From Planctomycetota bacterium (GTDB lineage Bacteria > Planctomycetota > Planctomycetia > Pirellulales > Pirellulaceae), in the NCBI GenBank assembly GCA_963204915.1, contig CAUJHS010000031.1, forward strand, positions 62,001 to 126,000: DNA of 64,000 nt. Reading direction: 5' to 3'. Shown here one piece after another: positions 1 through 10,900 of the stretch (position 1 is the first letter of the stretch; every line of letters starts with the position of its first letter). The notes under the pieces are model-generated. The model was given only the letters and a program-made list of their open reading frames with translations, was not told where the DNA came from and searched no databases. The position numbers were made by a program, and so were the translations under genes.

Positions 1-97
1 CCTCCAGACCCACTTTGGCGAAAATGGCGGTCAGCGCTGCAAACACCGCCGACAACATCGCCCACACAACCCAATTCGAGAACGCTTCCATAGTCAT
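1..97 (-). CDS. EamA/DMT-family transporter, N-terminal fragment
   Basis: The first 32 codons of a gene running off the left edge on the minus strand, starting at ATG 97-95 with a second in-frame ATG at 91-89. The peptide starts MTMEAFSNWVVWAMLSAVFA and continues with a hydrophobic first membrane helix and the Ala-Ile-Phe-Ala-Lys-Val-Gly turn typical of small EamA/drug-metabolite-transporter proteins, which open with a pattern close to W-A-L-L-S-A-x-F-A-A-L-T-A-I-x-A-K. These are inner-membrane permeases of unknown substrate. Only one helix is visible, so the family call is tentative. It lies about 80 bases downstream of glpX on the same strand. Confidence 0.6.
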   Translation of the reverse strand, partial: MTMEAFSNWVVWAMLSAVFAALTAIFAKVGLE

Positions 98-177
98 CGC
101 CGAGAGTTAATTGCAAACCGCGAGAGTCGCCTGGATTATAGAGCCATCCGGTGAAGCATGCTTGGCGGAGCGGTTAT

Positions 178-1230
178 TTACAATCGCACTTCCTGGCTGG
201 TCGAGGCGAGGTGGATCGTTTTGCGGTCGATGTCGTGATATGCCTGGATGTGGCGCACCGTGCGGTTGCGGTAACGCATGAGGATCGATTCGGTAATCAC
301 ATGGCGGTCTTTGTAGGAAATGCCGCGTAGCATGGGCGAATCGCTAATCCCTGTGGCGGCGAAAATCAGGTGATCGCCTTGGGCCATTTCGTCGACGGTC
401 CAAACCTTGGTCAGGTCCGCTTCCGTGCAACCGTCTTCGTTCACCAGTTTGGCGCGCTCTTCGGCGTTCTTGGGCCACATGCGGCACAGCTGCTGCCCTC
501 CCAGGCATTTAATGGCGGCGGCCGAGAGCACCGCTTCAGGACTTCCGCCAATGCCAACGTAAAGATCCACGCCCGAGTCGGGCAAACTTGGCGCAATGGC
601 CGCTGCGACATCGCCGTCGGAAATTAATCGAATGCGGCAACCCGCGCGGCGCAATCCCGCGATCAAGCGTTCATGCCGGGGCCGGTCGAGCGCCACGGCG
701 ACGACGTCTTCAACGCGCTTGCGCAAGCGCGCGGCGATGATCTCCAGTGTTGCTTCGATGGGCGTATCAAGCATCAGTCGGCCATTGGCGACCACCTGCG
801 GCCCGACCGCCATCTTTTCCATGTAATGCGACGGAATCGCCGGGAACAGCCCGCGGGGGTCGTCATCGGGGTTGTCACAGGTAGTGACGGCGAGCACGGA
901 AATCGCCCCTGGCAAACCTTTGGACGTGAGCGACGTGCCGTCGATCGGATCGACCGCAATGGCCATCGGAATGGCGCCGGCCGTCCAGGTGCCCAGGCGT
1001 TCGTCGGTAAACACGCCCGGTGCATTGTCTTTGTAGCCTTCGCCGATGCGCACCAGGCCTTTGCAGTCGATAAGTTGAAACATGCCGCGAATGGCGTCCG
1101 AGGCGGCTTCATCCGCGTGCTCTTTTTGACCCTTGCCAAACCACTTCCAAGCAGCCAAGGCGGCGTTCTCGGTGCAGCGTACCAGGTCCAGGTCAATAGT
1201 TCGTTCCGGATCGTGACGTTGTTCCATCAT
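178..1230 (-). CDS. glpX: Class II fructose-1,6-bisphosphatase (GlpX)
   Basis: A cytosolic, metal-dependent enzyme that removes the 1-phosphate of fructose-1,6-bisphosphate in gluconeogenesis; some family members also act on sedoheptulose-1,7-bisphosphate. The 350-residue length fits the family. The metal/phosphate signature DPIDGT is at residues 94-99, preceded by I-G-E-G-Y-K-D near 62-68 and an N-terminal A-D-E-A-A-S-D-A-I-R segment, all characteristic of GlpX. Two consecutive ATGs mark the start; a GGAG lies about 8 bases upstream on the minus strand, so the call at 1230 is good. The next upstream gene is divergent, so glpX has its own promoter in the 1231-1714 gap. Confidence 0.93.
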   Translation of the reverse strand: MMEQRHDPERTIDLDLVRCTENAALAAWKWFGKGQKEHADEAASDAIRGMFQLIDCKGLVRIGEGYKDNAPGVFTDERLGTWTAGAIPMAIAVDPIDGTSLTSKGLPGAISVLAVTTCDNPDDDPRGLFPAIPSHYMEKMAVGPQVVANGRLMLDTPIEATLEIIAARLRKRVEDVVAVALDRPRHERLIAGLRRAGCRIRLISDGDVAAAIAPSLPDSGVDLYVGIGGSPEAVLSAAAIKCLGGQQLCRMWPKNAEERAKLVNEDGCTEADLTKVWTVDEMAQGDHLIFAATGISDSPMLRGISYKDRHVITESILMRYRNRTVRHIQAYHDIDRKTIHLASTSQEVRL

Positions 1231-1714
1231 GGTCGATGTCTCCTGCGCAATGCGACCGTCCGGCGCGCGAAGTCTTGAGACGCCGTTGGCGAGAAAGGGT
1301 TTTTCCTCATCTCCTACGCAAGCGCTGTTCCGATGCAGCGCAATTGATGCGTGCGCGACAAGCGTGGGTGACCGACCTGAAGTAACGCAAGGTTTTCCAG
1401 CATTGTGCGATCAGCCCAGGCGGTGATCACATACGTCGGAGGGCGCGCTCTGTGCGGAATCAACGCGCGACACGCCTCAGAAACGCACGTTGATTTCCGC
1501 ACAATTGCATTCGCGCGAAACCATGCATTGAAAGAATCCCACGGAAAATGACCTAGCGCGACCGCGCGCTCGGCGCGAGAGCTTCATCTGGTATTCCATT
1601 TGCCGTAAAATTTGCGACTTTGTTGCTGGGCAACTATCGCCTACATCATCTCTGCCGGCATGCGCCGCCACGACGTTCCCGGCTACGCGCCTTAGGAAAT
1701 CGGAGGATTCTTCC
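1231..1714. other. Divergent intergenic region (glpX / SDR)
   Basis: 484 bases between divergently transcribed genes. It must hold promoters for both, but no convincing -35/-10 pair stands out. No ORF here looks genuine. The one clear structure is the long imperfect inverted repeat at 1451-1503, listed separately. Confidence 0.6.
1451..1503. repeat. Long imperfect inverted repeat in a divergent promoter region
   Basis: TGTGCGGAATCAACG (1451-1465) pairs with CGTTGATTTCCGCACA (1488-1503) except for one bulged base, across a 22-base loop. A stem this long between divergent start codons could be an operator pair, a leader-RNA hairpin or a dispersed repeat. It has no T-tract, so it is not a standard terminator. 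Confidence 0.6.
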
Positions 1715-2530
1715 ATGAAGATTGAGAACAAAGTCGCCATCGTCACAGGCGGCGGCAGCGGCATTGGCGAGGCGGTCTCGCAAGAGTTGGCCAAACGCAA
1801 AGCGCGCGCTGTGGTGCTGGTTGACCGAAGCGACCGGGCGTTTGAAGTCGCCGAAACCATCAATGCCGCCGCGGGCCGCAAGGTGGCCGAGGCGAAGGTG
1901 GGCGACACCACCGACGACGCCTTCCGCACCAACACGTTCGACGACGTGGTGGCCCGGCATGGCGTAGTTAGCATTTGCGTGCCCGCGGCAGGCATTACGC
2001 GCGACTCGCTCGCGGTCAAAATCAACAAGGATACGGGCAAAGCCGAGATTTACCCCGTCGCCACGTTCCGTCTGGTGGCGGATGTCAATCTGATCGCCCC
2101 GATCTATTGGGCGATTGAAATGGTGGCCCGTATTGCCGAGGATCGCGCGAAGCGCGGACTCAAGCGATGGGAGCCGCAAGAAGAAGTGCAAGGCACGGTG
2201 ATCTTCATTGGCTCGGTTTCCTCGCAAGGCAATAAGGGCCAGATCTCCTACGCCGTGACCAAGGCGGGGTTAGAAGGCGCCGCCGCCACGCTCACGAAAG
2301 AAGCCATCTTCTACGGCGTGCGTTGCGGCATCATTCACCCCGGTTTTACCGACACCCCCATGGTCCGTGCCATGGGCGAGGAACACATCGCCAAGTATGT
2401 GTTGCCGTACACGCAACTGCGCCGCTTGATTCGCACGGAGGAAATCGCCGATGCGATTTGCTTTATGATTTCCAACTCGGCGGTAAGCGGCGAACTGTGG
2501 GCCGACGCCGGCTGGCACCCGCCCGCATGA
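1715..2530 (+). CDS. SDR-family NAD(P)-dependent oxidoreductase
   Basis: A 271-residue classical short-chain dehydrogenase/reductase. The Rossmann dinucleotide motif TGGGSGIG is at residues 11-18. The catalytic Ser lies in the strand ending I-G-S-V-S-S and the Y-x-x-x-K pair is in YAVTK. The usual N-N-A-G motif is replaced by P-A-A-G, a common variation. A strong GGAGG Shine-Dalgarno at 1701-1705 precedes the ATG. The substrate cannot be read from the sequence; the fold and residues suggest oxidation of a secondary alcohol or reduction of a ketone. The gene stands alone, convergent with a second, more typical SDR gene at 2682-3632. Confidence 0.88.
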   Translation: MKIENKVAIVTGGGSGIGEAVSQELAKRKARAVVLVDRSDRAFEVAETINAAAGRKVAEAKVGDTTDDAFRTNTFDDVVARHGVVSICVPAAGITRDSLAVKINKDTGKAEIYPVATFRLVADVNLIAPIYWAIEMVARIAEDRAKRGLKRWEPQEEVQGTVIFIGSVSSQGNKGQISYAVTKAGLEGAAATLTKEAIFYGVRCGIIHPGFTDTPMVRAMGEEHIAKYVLPYTQLRRLIRTEEIADAICFMISNSAVSGELWADAGWHPPA

Positions 2531-2553
2531 TTTCCATTCGACTTCCCACCAGA

Positions 2554-2583
2554 ACTCCAGCGTCACACCGTCACCGCTGGAGT
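2554..2583. terminator. Hairpin between convergent SDR genes
   Basis: ACTCCAGCG (2554-2562) and CGCTGGAGT (2575-2583) form a perfect 9-bp stem with a 12-base loop just after the stop at 2530. The following sequence is only weakly T-rich. It sits between convergent stop codons, so it may act as a bidirectional terminator. A perfect 12-base palindrome CGCCTTAAGGCG follows at 2648-2659. Confidence 0.45.
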
Positions 2584-2681
2584 CTCTTGTTGGAGTCCGG
2601 GCATAGCCTATCTTCTCTTTCTTGCGCCAGATGAACCAAGAGTAGATCGCCTTAAGGCGGGACTCCAACCTTAGTTCTCAT

Positions 2682-3632
2682 TCATGCGCTGGTCGTGTCG
2701 CCGCCGAGGACGCTGAGCACTTCACCTGTGATGAAGTGCGAATCGGCGGCGGAGGCGAAGAATACGTACGCTGGCGCCACCTCTTCCGGTTGGGCAGGTC
2801 GACCGTAGGGTGTCTTGGCGCCGAACTCCGCCGTTTCTTCGTCCGAACGCTCGGCAGGATTGAGCGGAGTCCAAACCGGACCCGGTGCAACGGCGTTCAC
2901 ACGAATGCGCCGCTCCACCAAATTCTGCGCGAGCGACTTGGTGAAGGCATTAATGGCGCCCTTGGTCGAAGAATAATCGATCAAACTCTTGTTGCCCTGC
3001 AAACCGGTGATCGAACTGGTGTTGATGATCGCGCCGCCTTCCGGCAAGGACTCGAGCGCAGCCTTGACCATGTAGAAGTAGCCGTAGATGTTTGTTTTGA
3101 ACGTGCGGTCCCATTGCTTCAGGTCCACGTCGTCCAGACTTTCTTGATGGCGTTGGTACGCGGCGTTATTCACCAGCACGTCCAATCGTCCAAACTTGCG
3201 CACGGTTTGCGCAACTGCTTTCTTGCAGAATGACGGGTCGGTCACATCACCGGGAATCGAAAGGCCCGCCGAGCCCTCCTTGACGATGGCGCGGACGGTT
3301 TCATCGGCGTCACGTTGCTCCTCACGCAAATGAACAATGGCCACCTTCGCACCTTCTCGCGCGAACAGCACCGCCACGGCGCGCCCAATGCCTGAGTCGC
3401 CGCCGGTAATGAGCGCCACTTGACCTTCCAGTTTGCCCGCCGCGCGATACTGCGGCGCTTCGAAGCGTGGACGGGGATCCATTTCCGCCTCTAAGCCTGG
3501 CGGCTCAATATCCTGCGCCGGAAACGGCGGCTTGGGTTGCTTGCGCGGCTGGCTGGCGGTGGGAAGCTTTTTCCCCTTCGCGATGTTTTTTGCCGCGGGT
3601 TTCTTCTGAGTCGCCGTCTTATGCTTGGCCAT
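2682..3632 (-). CDS. SDR-family oxidoreductase with basic N-terminal tail
   Basis: A 316-residue short-chain dehydrogenase of the general-stress type (Bacillus YhdF/YdaD-like): a Lys/Pro-rich disordered tail of about 45 residues, a segment P-Q-Y-R-A-A-G-K-L-E-G, then the Rossmann fold with TGGDSGIG, the N-N-A-A structural motif, catalytic Ser in N-T-S-S-I-T and Y-S-S-T-K. The start is placed at ATG 3632-3630 because GGAGG lies 8 bases upstream; a longer TTG start at 3650 would include that Shine-Dalgarno inside the coding region. It likely uses NADP(H); the substrate is unknown. It is convergent with the SDR at 1715-2530 and downstream of an esterase on the same strand. Confidence 0.9.
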   Translation of the reverse strand: MAKHKTATQKKPAAKNIAKGKKLPTASQPRKQPKPPFPAQDIEPPGLEAEMDPRPRFEAPQYRAAGKLEGQVALITGGDSGIGRAVAVLFAREGAKVAIVHLREEQRDADETVRAIVKEGSAGLSIPGDVTDPSFCKKAVAQTVRKFGRLDVLVNNAAYQRHQESLDDVDLKQWDRTFKTNIYGYFYMVKAALESLPEGGAIINTSSITGLQGNKSLIDYSSTKGAINAFTKSLAQNLVERRIRVNAVAPGPVWTPLNPAERSDEETAEFGAKTPYGRPAQPEEVAPAYVFFASAADSHFITGEVLSVLGGDTTSA

Positions 3633-3763
3633 AAATGCCGCCTCCGTCAAATCGATGGTTCACGGGTTACGAATGAAACCATCACGAAGTGCAACTTCCA
3701 CGCCAATAACGCAAAGACGGGAAAACGAAGCTTCAGCGCCGTGAACGCTGGTCCCACGGCGGG

Positions 3764-4633
3764 TTACTTTTGTCGTACACGGTCCAGAAACTGAAATACG
3801 GCCTTGGTCGGCACATCCTCGGGAAGCCCCAAATCGCGGTTGATCGTGCCATGGGTTTTGCCTGCGGCGGGAACGACATTCACGTCGACGCCCGACTCCT
3901 GGAGCGTCTTGGCGAACGCCTGCGACTGGGCGCGTGAGTCGGGCCGACTCGCCACATGGAGGATCAGGAATGGTGGAATGCCTTTGCCTTTGGCAATGTG
4001 CGCGATCGGCGATAGCTCCTTCTGTATCGCCTCGTCTGGGCCAAACACGTTTGCCCCGCTGGCGGCGCGCACGGGTCCGGCGCCTTTCGCCCTCTCCGGC
4101 ACATCGTACGCCGCCGTATCCACGGGAATGCAACCCTTGATGCTTGAAAGCGGCAAACCCTCCGCCTTCAAGTATCGCTCATCGGTACATACCAGGGCCG
4201 CCAAGTGCGCCCCGGCCGAATGGCCCGCAACGAAGAGGGCGTCGGGCGAACCCCCATACTCTGCCGCATGCTGAGAGACCCATTTGACAGCTTTGGCGAT
4301 GTCGCCCGTAATTTCTTTGACGGTCGCCTGCGGCACGAAGCGGTAGTTGACTGAAACGAAAACAAAACCTTTGTCGACAAACGCCTGTGGCTTGTGCTGC
4401 ACCATGGCCTTGTCGCCCTGCCGCCAACCGCCTCCGTGAATCCAAACAATCACCGGATGATCGCTGCCTTCCGCGGGTGCGTACAGGTCGAGCGTTTGTC
4501 GCTCGTTCTTCGGCTCCCCATAGCCGAGATCACGGTAAACCCGAGGTTCGGCGGCCCGCATTGGCAAGGCTAGCAACACGAACCAGGCGGCCAGCAACAA
4601 ACGCCCTGCGGCTACTTTCGATGATGCAACCAT
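3764..4633 (-). CDS. Secreted alpha/beta-hydrolase (esterase/lipase-like)
   Basis: A 289-residue protein with an N-terminal signal peptide ending near A-L-P-M-R-A-A-E (about residue 28). The oxyanion-hole motif HGGGW is at 66-70 and the nucleophile elbow GHSAG at 137-141 (Ser139); a late His in G-K-T-H-G completes the likely triad. This pattern belongs to the carboxylesterase/BD-FAE type of hydrolases, common in planctomycetes with many polysaccharide-degrading genes. The natural ester is unknown. Start: ATG 4633, with GAGGA about 11 bases upstream. Related but distinct hydrolases lie at 44413-45309 and 63392-64000. Confidence 0.87.
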   Translation of the reverse strand: MVASSKVAAGRLLLAAWFVLLALPMRAAEPRVYRDLGYGEPKNERQTLDLYAPAEGSDHPVIVWIHGGGWRQGDKAMVQHKPQAFVDKGFVFVSVNYRFVPQATVKEITGDIAKAVKWVSQHAAEYGGSPDALFVAGHSAGAHLAALVCTDERYLKAEGLPLSSIKGCIPVDTAAYDVPERAKGAGPVRAASGANVFGPDEAIQKELSPIAHIAKGKGIPPFLILHVASRPDSRAQSQAFAKTLQESGVDVNVVPAAGKTHGTINRDLGLPEDVPTKAVFQFLDRVRQK

Positions 4634-4949
4634 GTCTTATTTCGTCCTCGGGGCGCCAGCAGAACTCAACTCGGATTACGTCTTCGTTTTGCTAAAGCTA
4701 GCCGAACCAGAGCCAAACTACAAACAAGAAGTTGCGTGGGGAATTGTCCCCCGACCGCGAGGTTTCGTTGCGGCGGGTACTTCGTGCGGTCCGCCGACGA
4801 AGCATGGTCGCCGCACAGAGGTGCGCCGATGCCTTCGCACAGCACAAAATCGGAGGCTGCACTCCCTGGTGTATTTCGATCGCCTGCCAAGCTCCGCCAC
4901 CTCATCACGCCTGCTGAAAGGGCGTAGTGCAAAGCCAGGGTCCATTCCT
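4634..4949. other. Intergenic region, no feature recognised
   Basis: 316 bases between the stop of the giant gene and the start of the esterase, both on the minus strand. Short ORFs on both strands show no recognisable protein and no consistent start signal. It should contain the esterase promoter and leader. Confidence 0.55.
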
Positions 4950-7900
4950 TCAATTGGCAATCACATGGACTCGGACGAAGGTTGACAGATACTCCGTCTC
5001 GCCGTGAGTTGCCGCCGGTTGGCCGACGAAAACGACGGTTGTAAACGGATTGGTGAACGAGCCGAAGACGAGCACATCAAACGAGCTGCCGGCAACCGGC
5101 GTGAACCCGTCGGTGAAGGCGATCTCAAGCGTACCGCCCAGGGACGCCTGACCGGCGATGGTCAATCGGTCAAAGTCGACGCCTGCCGTCGGGCCGCGCA
5201 ACTCCAGCCGCAGTTTGCCGCCGTTTTGAACATAGGCGCCAGCCAGGTGGACATCGCCTTGCACGTGCAACGTACCGCCGGTCAGGCGCAGTTCGCCGGT
5301 GAGGGGAAGATCGGCCGCAAGCCGATTGGCGCCGCCGAGAAAGTACACATCGCCGAGGCCGCCGATTGAGCCGCCATCGAAAGTGTGCCCGGCGGCGCGG
5401 CCGCCGCCGCCAAAGGCGCTGAACTCCATTCGCGCTCCCGCGGCCACTTGAAAATCGCCGGAGTGCGTCCCGCCGCCATCGAAACCAAACACGCCCGATG
5501 CCGATTCAACCGCGCCGCTATTATTCAGGCGCAGTTCGTTGTTGAGCGCGGTTCGGCCGGCGCCGCTTGCCTTGCGGAACAATCCTTCATTTTCAAACAC
5601 GTTCGGCTGCGTTCCCGCGCCCGCAAGGTCGGCATCGAGAATCACCTCGAACGTCGCCCCGGCGCGGTTCACAATGCGCGAACCATTATTGACGTTCAAC
5701 TGTCCGAACGCCGAACCGAAGGTAATCATGCCGAAGTTCTCCGCGGTGCGGCCTTGATCGAGCGTGATACGGTCGGTCCATGCGCCGGTCGCGCCGCTAG
5801 CCAACCGCGTGACGCCGCTGCCGGACATGGCGCCGCCGGTCCAAGTGAAGGTGTCGAGAACTTCCACGAGGCCGGCGCCAGCCAAAGTTCCACCCTCGAT
5901 CATCAGCGACGCGATCTTCACGTCGGTGGTCACGGTCGTTACGCCGCCGCGAACCAAGAGCGTACCCGGCGCATCGAGTGCAGCCGCAATCGTGTTGGCG
6001 CCCGAGTTGAACCGGAGCGTTCCTGCTCCTTCGAACTTCGTCGCGGTTTCAAAATTATGTCCCGATAGCAGGCCGCCCACTCCTAGGGCTGCGAATTCTA
6101 TTGTGGCGCCCTCCGCCGCGCGAAAGGCGCCTGCATGAACGCCGCCGCCTTCCAGCGCCAGCGAGCCGGTCAGCGCTTCGATCACGCCGCGGTTATGGAC
6201 TTGCAAAGCGGAGTCAAACACCGATCGACCAGGTCCGCTGACCTTGCGTAACAAACCCTCGTTTTCCAGCACGTTCGGCAGCGCGCCGCTGCCGTAGAAT
6301 CCGACCGACATGCCCACGTCGAGCGTAGCGCTGGCGTGGTTGATGAACCGGGCGGCGTCGCCGAAACCGAGACTGCTCGGCGGCGCCGCGTCGAACACGA
6401 TGGTGCCGAAGTTCTCGAACATTCGCCCTTCGAGCAGCGTCAGGCCATTGCTCCACGCGCCGGTCGCGCCGGCTAGCAGCCGTGTCGTACCCGCGCCGCG
6501 CATGGCGCCGAAGGTCCAGGTGAATTGCTCCGAGACGTCCACATCGCCCGACCCGGCGAGGCTGCCGCCGCCGATCATGAGTCCCGCGGTCTCAACTGGT
6601 GCGTCCACTTGCAACAGCCCCGCGGTCACGCCGAACGCGCCCTCCACGTCGAGCGGCGCGGTAATCTGATGCGTACCGCTGGTGAAAAGGAAGGAGCCGG
6701 CGCCCGATAACTCCGTGCCGTCTTGCAGTTGATGCCCAGGCAGTCGACCCGACGCTCCGAAGCCGGAGAATTCAATCGCCGCGCTCGCGGCGGCATGGAA
6801 CTCGCCCGTTTGCGTTCCGCCGCCCGCCAGCGCCAGCGTTCCGGACTGTGCTTCAACGCGGCCGCGGTTGTAGAACTCCATCTCGGAGTTGATGGTCGAC
6901 TTGCCGACGCCGCCGGTCTTGCGCACCGTTCCTTCGTTTTCAAAGAAATTTGGTCCGCTGCCGCCGCCGATGTTCCCATCCTGTGCAAAGTCGAATGTCG
7001 CGCCAGGCCGATTGACGATGCGCGACCCACCCTCGATGCTGATCCCCCCGCTCTCGACAATCACCGCGCCGAGGTTCTCCAGCGTGCGCGCCCCGGCGAG
7101 CGCTGTGGCGCCGCTGATGCGCATCGTGGCGCCGGGCAGGATGCGTGTGACGCCGCTGCCAATGATCGAGCCGATCCGGGCGCCGAGTCCGCCCGCGCCG
7201 GTCAAGCGGAACGATTCACTGACTTCAATCTCACCCGTGCTGAACAGCCGCGTCCCGTCGATTGACAAGGTCTCAAGCGACAGCGATTGGCCCTTCACGT
7301 CGATGGTCGGCCCCGACGCGAGTTGCACGTGACGCAATTCGGGGCCGATTACGCCATTGAATACCGTGTCGCCGAATGTGGCGCTTAGGTTCTCGGCGGC
7401 GAACAGGCCGTTGATCGTGTTATCGCCGCTCAGCACCACTTCGCCGGGGCCGCGGATTTCGGCGTCGACCGGCAAAGTGAAATTACGCAGGACGAGCCGA
7501 CCGTTCGTTTTCACGTCGATGCCGGCCCCCAGGGTCAGTTGCCGGCTGCTGGTGTCGAGCGTTTGGCGGCCGGCTTCTCCGCCAAGGGTGATCGAACGCA
7601 CGCTGACGGAAGACGCCAGCGTGACGGTCAGCGTTGCTTCGCCGCCGATGAACACATCGTCCATCGGCCCCGGCACGGCGCCAGTGCTCCAGTTGGCCGG
7701 ATTGTGCCAACTGCCGTCCGTCGTGGCGATCCAGAAGTTGTCGACCTGGTTCAAATGGAAACTACTGACCACCGGCGCGGCGCCAAGCGGATTGCCCGCG
7801 CGATCGGTCACTGCCGTGGCATCGAGAGTGAGCGTGTAATCCCCAGGCGGTAGCGGATCGTAGGTCAACTGCACGATGCGGTCTCGGCTGCGCACCTGCA

Positions 7901-10900
7901 CTTCGAGCGGCGTGACGACGGCGCCTTGCTCGTTGCGTAGGACCAAGTTGCCGGCCGTAAGCGTATCGGCGGCCATTGGCTCATTGAACTGCACTGTCAC
8001 CCGGCGCCGACCATGCGCGCCTTGCTCGCCGTCGGCGGGCGTAATCTGCACGATTTGCGGCGCCGCAGCGTCGGGGACCAATTCCACGGTCACCGGATCG
8101 GACGCGGCGATGTTGCCGCCGGTGTCGATAGCGCGCACCTGAATGGTCAGCATCTCGCCCGGCTCGCCCGCCGCGATCGCCTCGAAGTCGAACGGGAATG
8201 AGACATCGTTCCGCACCACCTGCCCGTTGACCAGGAACTCGACGTTGCGTACTTGCACGTCGTCGGCCACCGTGACGCGCAGCGGAATGGAATTTCCCAC
8301 GATTACTTGCACGCCAGGCGCGGCGGGATCGGCATCGAGGGCGTCGGCGGCCAGCGTCACTTGCGGCGCCTGGCCGAGACGATCAAACGGCAAGTAGTTG
8401 AGCACCTCCAGGCCGGCCGCGCCATCGGCGACGAAGGCCAGCCCCATGCCAACCGTCACTCCCTGTGCGGCGCCTGGGGTGTCGATGACGGTAATGGTCT
8501 TGTCGGTATCGGTCGGATCACTCACGTCGAATAGACCAAGACCGTCGCCGCCGGCCGCATTCAGCGCCACTCCCGAGCCGTTCAGCGCCAGGCCGCGGCC
8601 CGCGAAGTTGGTTTGCGCATCAGCAATCAGCTGCGGGTTGGCGGGGTCAGTAACGTCGATCGTGCGAAGGCCGCTGCCCACGAGGTACGCCACGCCGCCG
8701 CCGGCGGCTACGGCCACACGTGACGAAGGCTGCACGATCAGGGTCTCGCCCAGCATGGTCATGCCGCCGCCAGCGGCCTCGACCGAAAAGAACCGGTCCG
8801 TTGTTGTGTGGAACACGTACAGCCGGTCGGCTTCGCGAGCCATGCCGGTCGCGGTTCCGCCGCCGGGCAGGGTCATGCGTTGCAGCACCTCGCCGGTAAG
8901 TAGATCGACGGAAACCAATTGATCGCCGGCCGCCGCATACGCCACGCCGTCGATCGCTTCGACCTGCACCGCCTGCACGTTGACCGTCCGCATTAGCGTT
9001 GGCGCGGCCGGGTCCGACACGTCGATCAAGTGCAACCCGCTGGCGCCAGCCGCCACGGCGGCGATGCCCAGGCGTGCGTCGGCCGCTACGTCCTGATTGT
9101 CGCCCGGCAAGTCAAGCTGCCCCAGCAAGATGGGATTGTCAAAGCGAGTGACATCGACGACCGTGAGGCCGTGGAAACCGGTCGCGACGTAGGCCGTTTG
9201 CGATTGACCATCCAGGATCGACCCTTCCACGGTAACGGCGGTGGCGACGCCCGGCAGCGGAAGTGTGGCGATCAGGCCCGTGGGGAAGCCCAAGTTGTCG
9301 AGCGGATTAAGGCCTTGCTCCAATTCGGCGCGGTCGAGAATTCCATCGCCGTCGGAGTCGGCGTTGCCTGGCAACGTGCCGACGACCGCTTCTGCCGCAT
9401 CGGCCAGACCATCGCCGTCGGCGTCGGGCGCATCGTCGAGGAAGGTGAGCGAGAACGGCGCCAGCTCGGTCCGCACGCCGCTGGCCGCCGAGACGCCGGC
9501 TGAAGTAGCGATGGCGTTCAGCGGCAGGCTAAACACTTGCAGGGAGTAGTTGGCGCTCGGCGTCATCACCGGCAGGTTCAACAGGCCCGTCTGCGACGTT
9601 TTGCCGGTGAGCGTGTTACCGCCGACGGTGAGCTTCCACGGCGCATTGCGGTAGCCGCGGGCCAGGGTCATGATCGGGGTGAGCGCGTCCTCGATTAGCT
9701 CGGCCAGGGCGTCTTCGGTCGCTGGCGTGTCGGCTGTCAGTCCGGCCGCCGCGGGGACTTTTGCGGCGCGAAACTCATTCCAAGCGTCGATCACCTGCTG
9801 CATGGCTTCGATGATCTCGGCGTCGGTCGCTTCACCTTCCGCCTGACCGCCGGCTTCGCCTTCTCCGTCCTCCGGAACGACGCGGCGCTTCAGCTCGTCG
9901 ATGAGCACACACGCGGTGACCAGCGGAATACTGCGGATGTCCTTGCTCAGTTTATCGGCATGGTCCAGCAGCCGCTGCGCGAGCGTGACAATCTCGTCGG
10001 CAATGCCGATGGCGGATTGTCCGATGGTCCCATAACAGGCGCCGTCGCGCTTGTTGAGGCGTTTGATAATCGCCTCGGCCATGCCCAAGACGCCCTTGAT
10101 GGCAGTGATGCTCTTGTCGATGGGGTTTTGCGCGGTGAGCGTGTCCCACGCTTCCATGAACTGCTTTTTGGCCGCGACGATGCGCACCACCTCTTGCCCC
10201 AGCTCGCCGCGCGTGAGCTGCCCCGCCTCGAAGCGGGCCTTGATGGTCGCCACGCTGTCGCCGATCTCCTTCCCGCCTTCCAGCAAGTTCGACATTGCCG
10301 AGAAGACCGGCCCATAGGTGAGCAGGTCGCGGAAGCCCTTGTACGCCGCCTTGATAATCGCCCACACGTCGCCAAAGCCGATCCCTTCGCAAGTCTCCTC
10401 TTGCGGCTCGCTCGGCTGCGTGCCGGGCTGCGTGGTGTGCCAGCCGGGCGCGAAGATGCCTACGCCGGGGTCGGAGTGAATCATCAGCCCATCGGCCGAG
10501 ACCGTGCCCGAGCCGGCAACGTCCCAGCGGCCGGCGTCGTGGTTGAAGGAGAAGATCAGCGACTTCTCACCCGGCTCCAGACCTTCCAGGTTGGGGAAAA
10601 CTACCGGCGCCGGAGGATCAAAGTTCGTGGCGCCGAGCGGCTGGATGGAAATGACCAGGCTCGGATTAACGCCCGGTGGTAGCGGGCCGGGAAGGCGGTC
10701 GGGCGGAACGGGGATAATCAGCGCCTCCGTGGCCGCGTTACCGTGGTCGTCGGTCGCGCCTGCGGGAGCGATCGTGACGTGCGTGCGTTGCCACACGCTG
10801 GGGTTCACCTCGGGGAACATCGCTTGGAGTTGCGCGATGCCTTGCGCGCCGAAACCGACCTCGGTTGGCTCCGTCGTCGAGAGCGGCGTGATGTCAGCCA

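Noticed and set aside
5380-7300. CRISPR-like periodic sequence
   Set aside because: The periodicity is ~675 bp coding repeats in one protein, with no short direct repeats and spacers.
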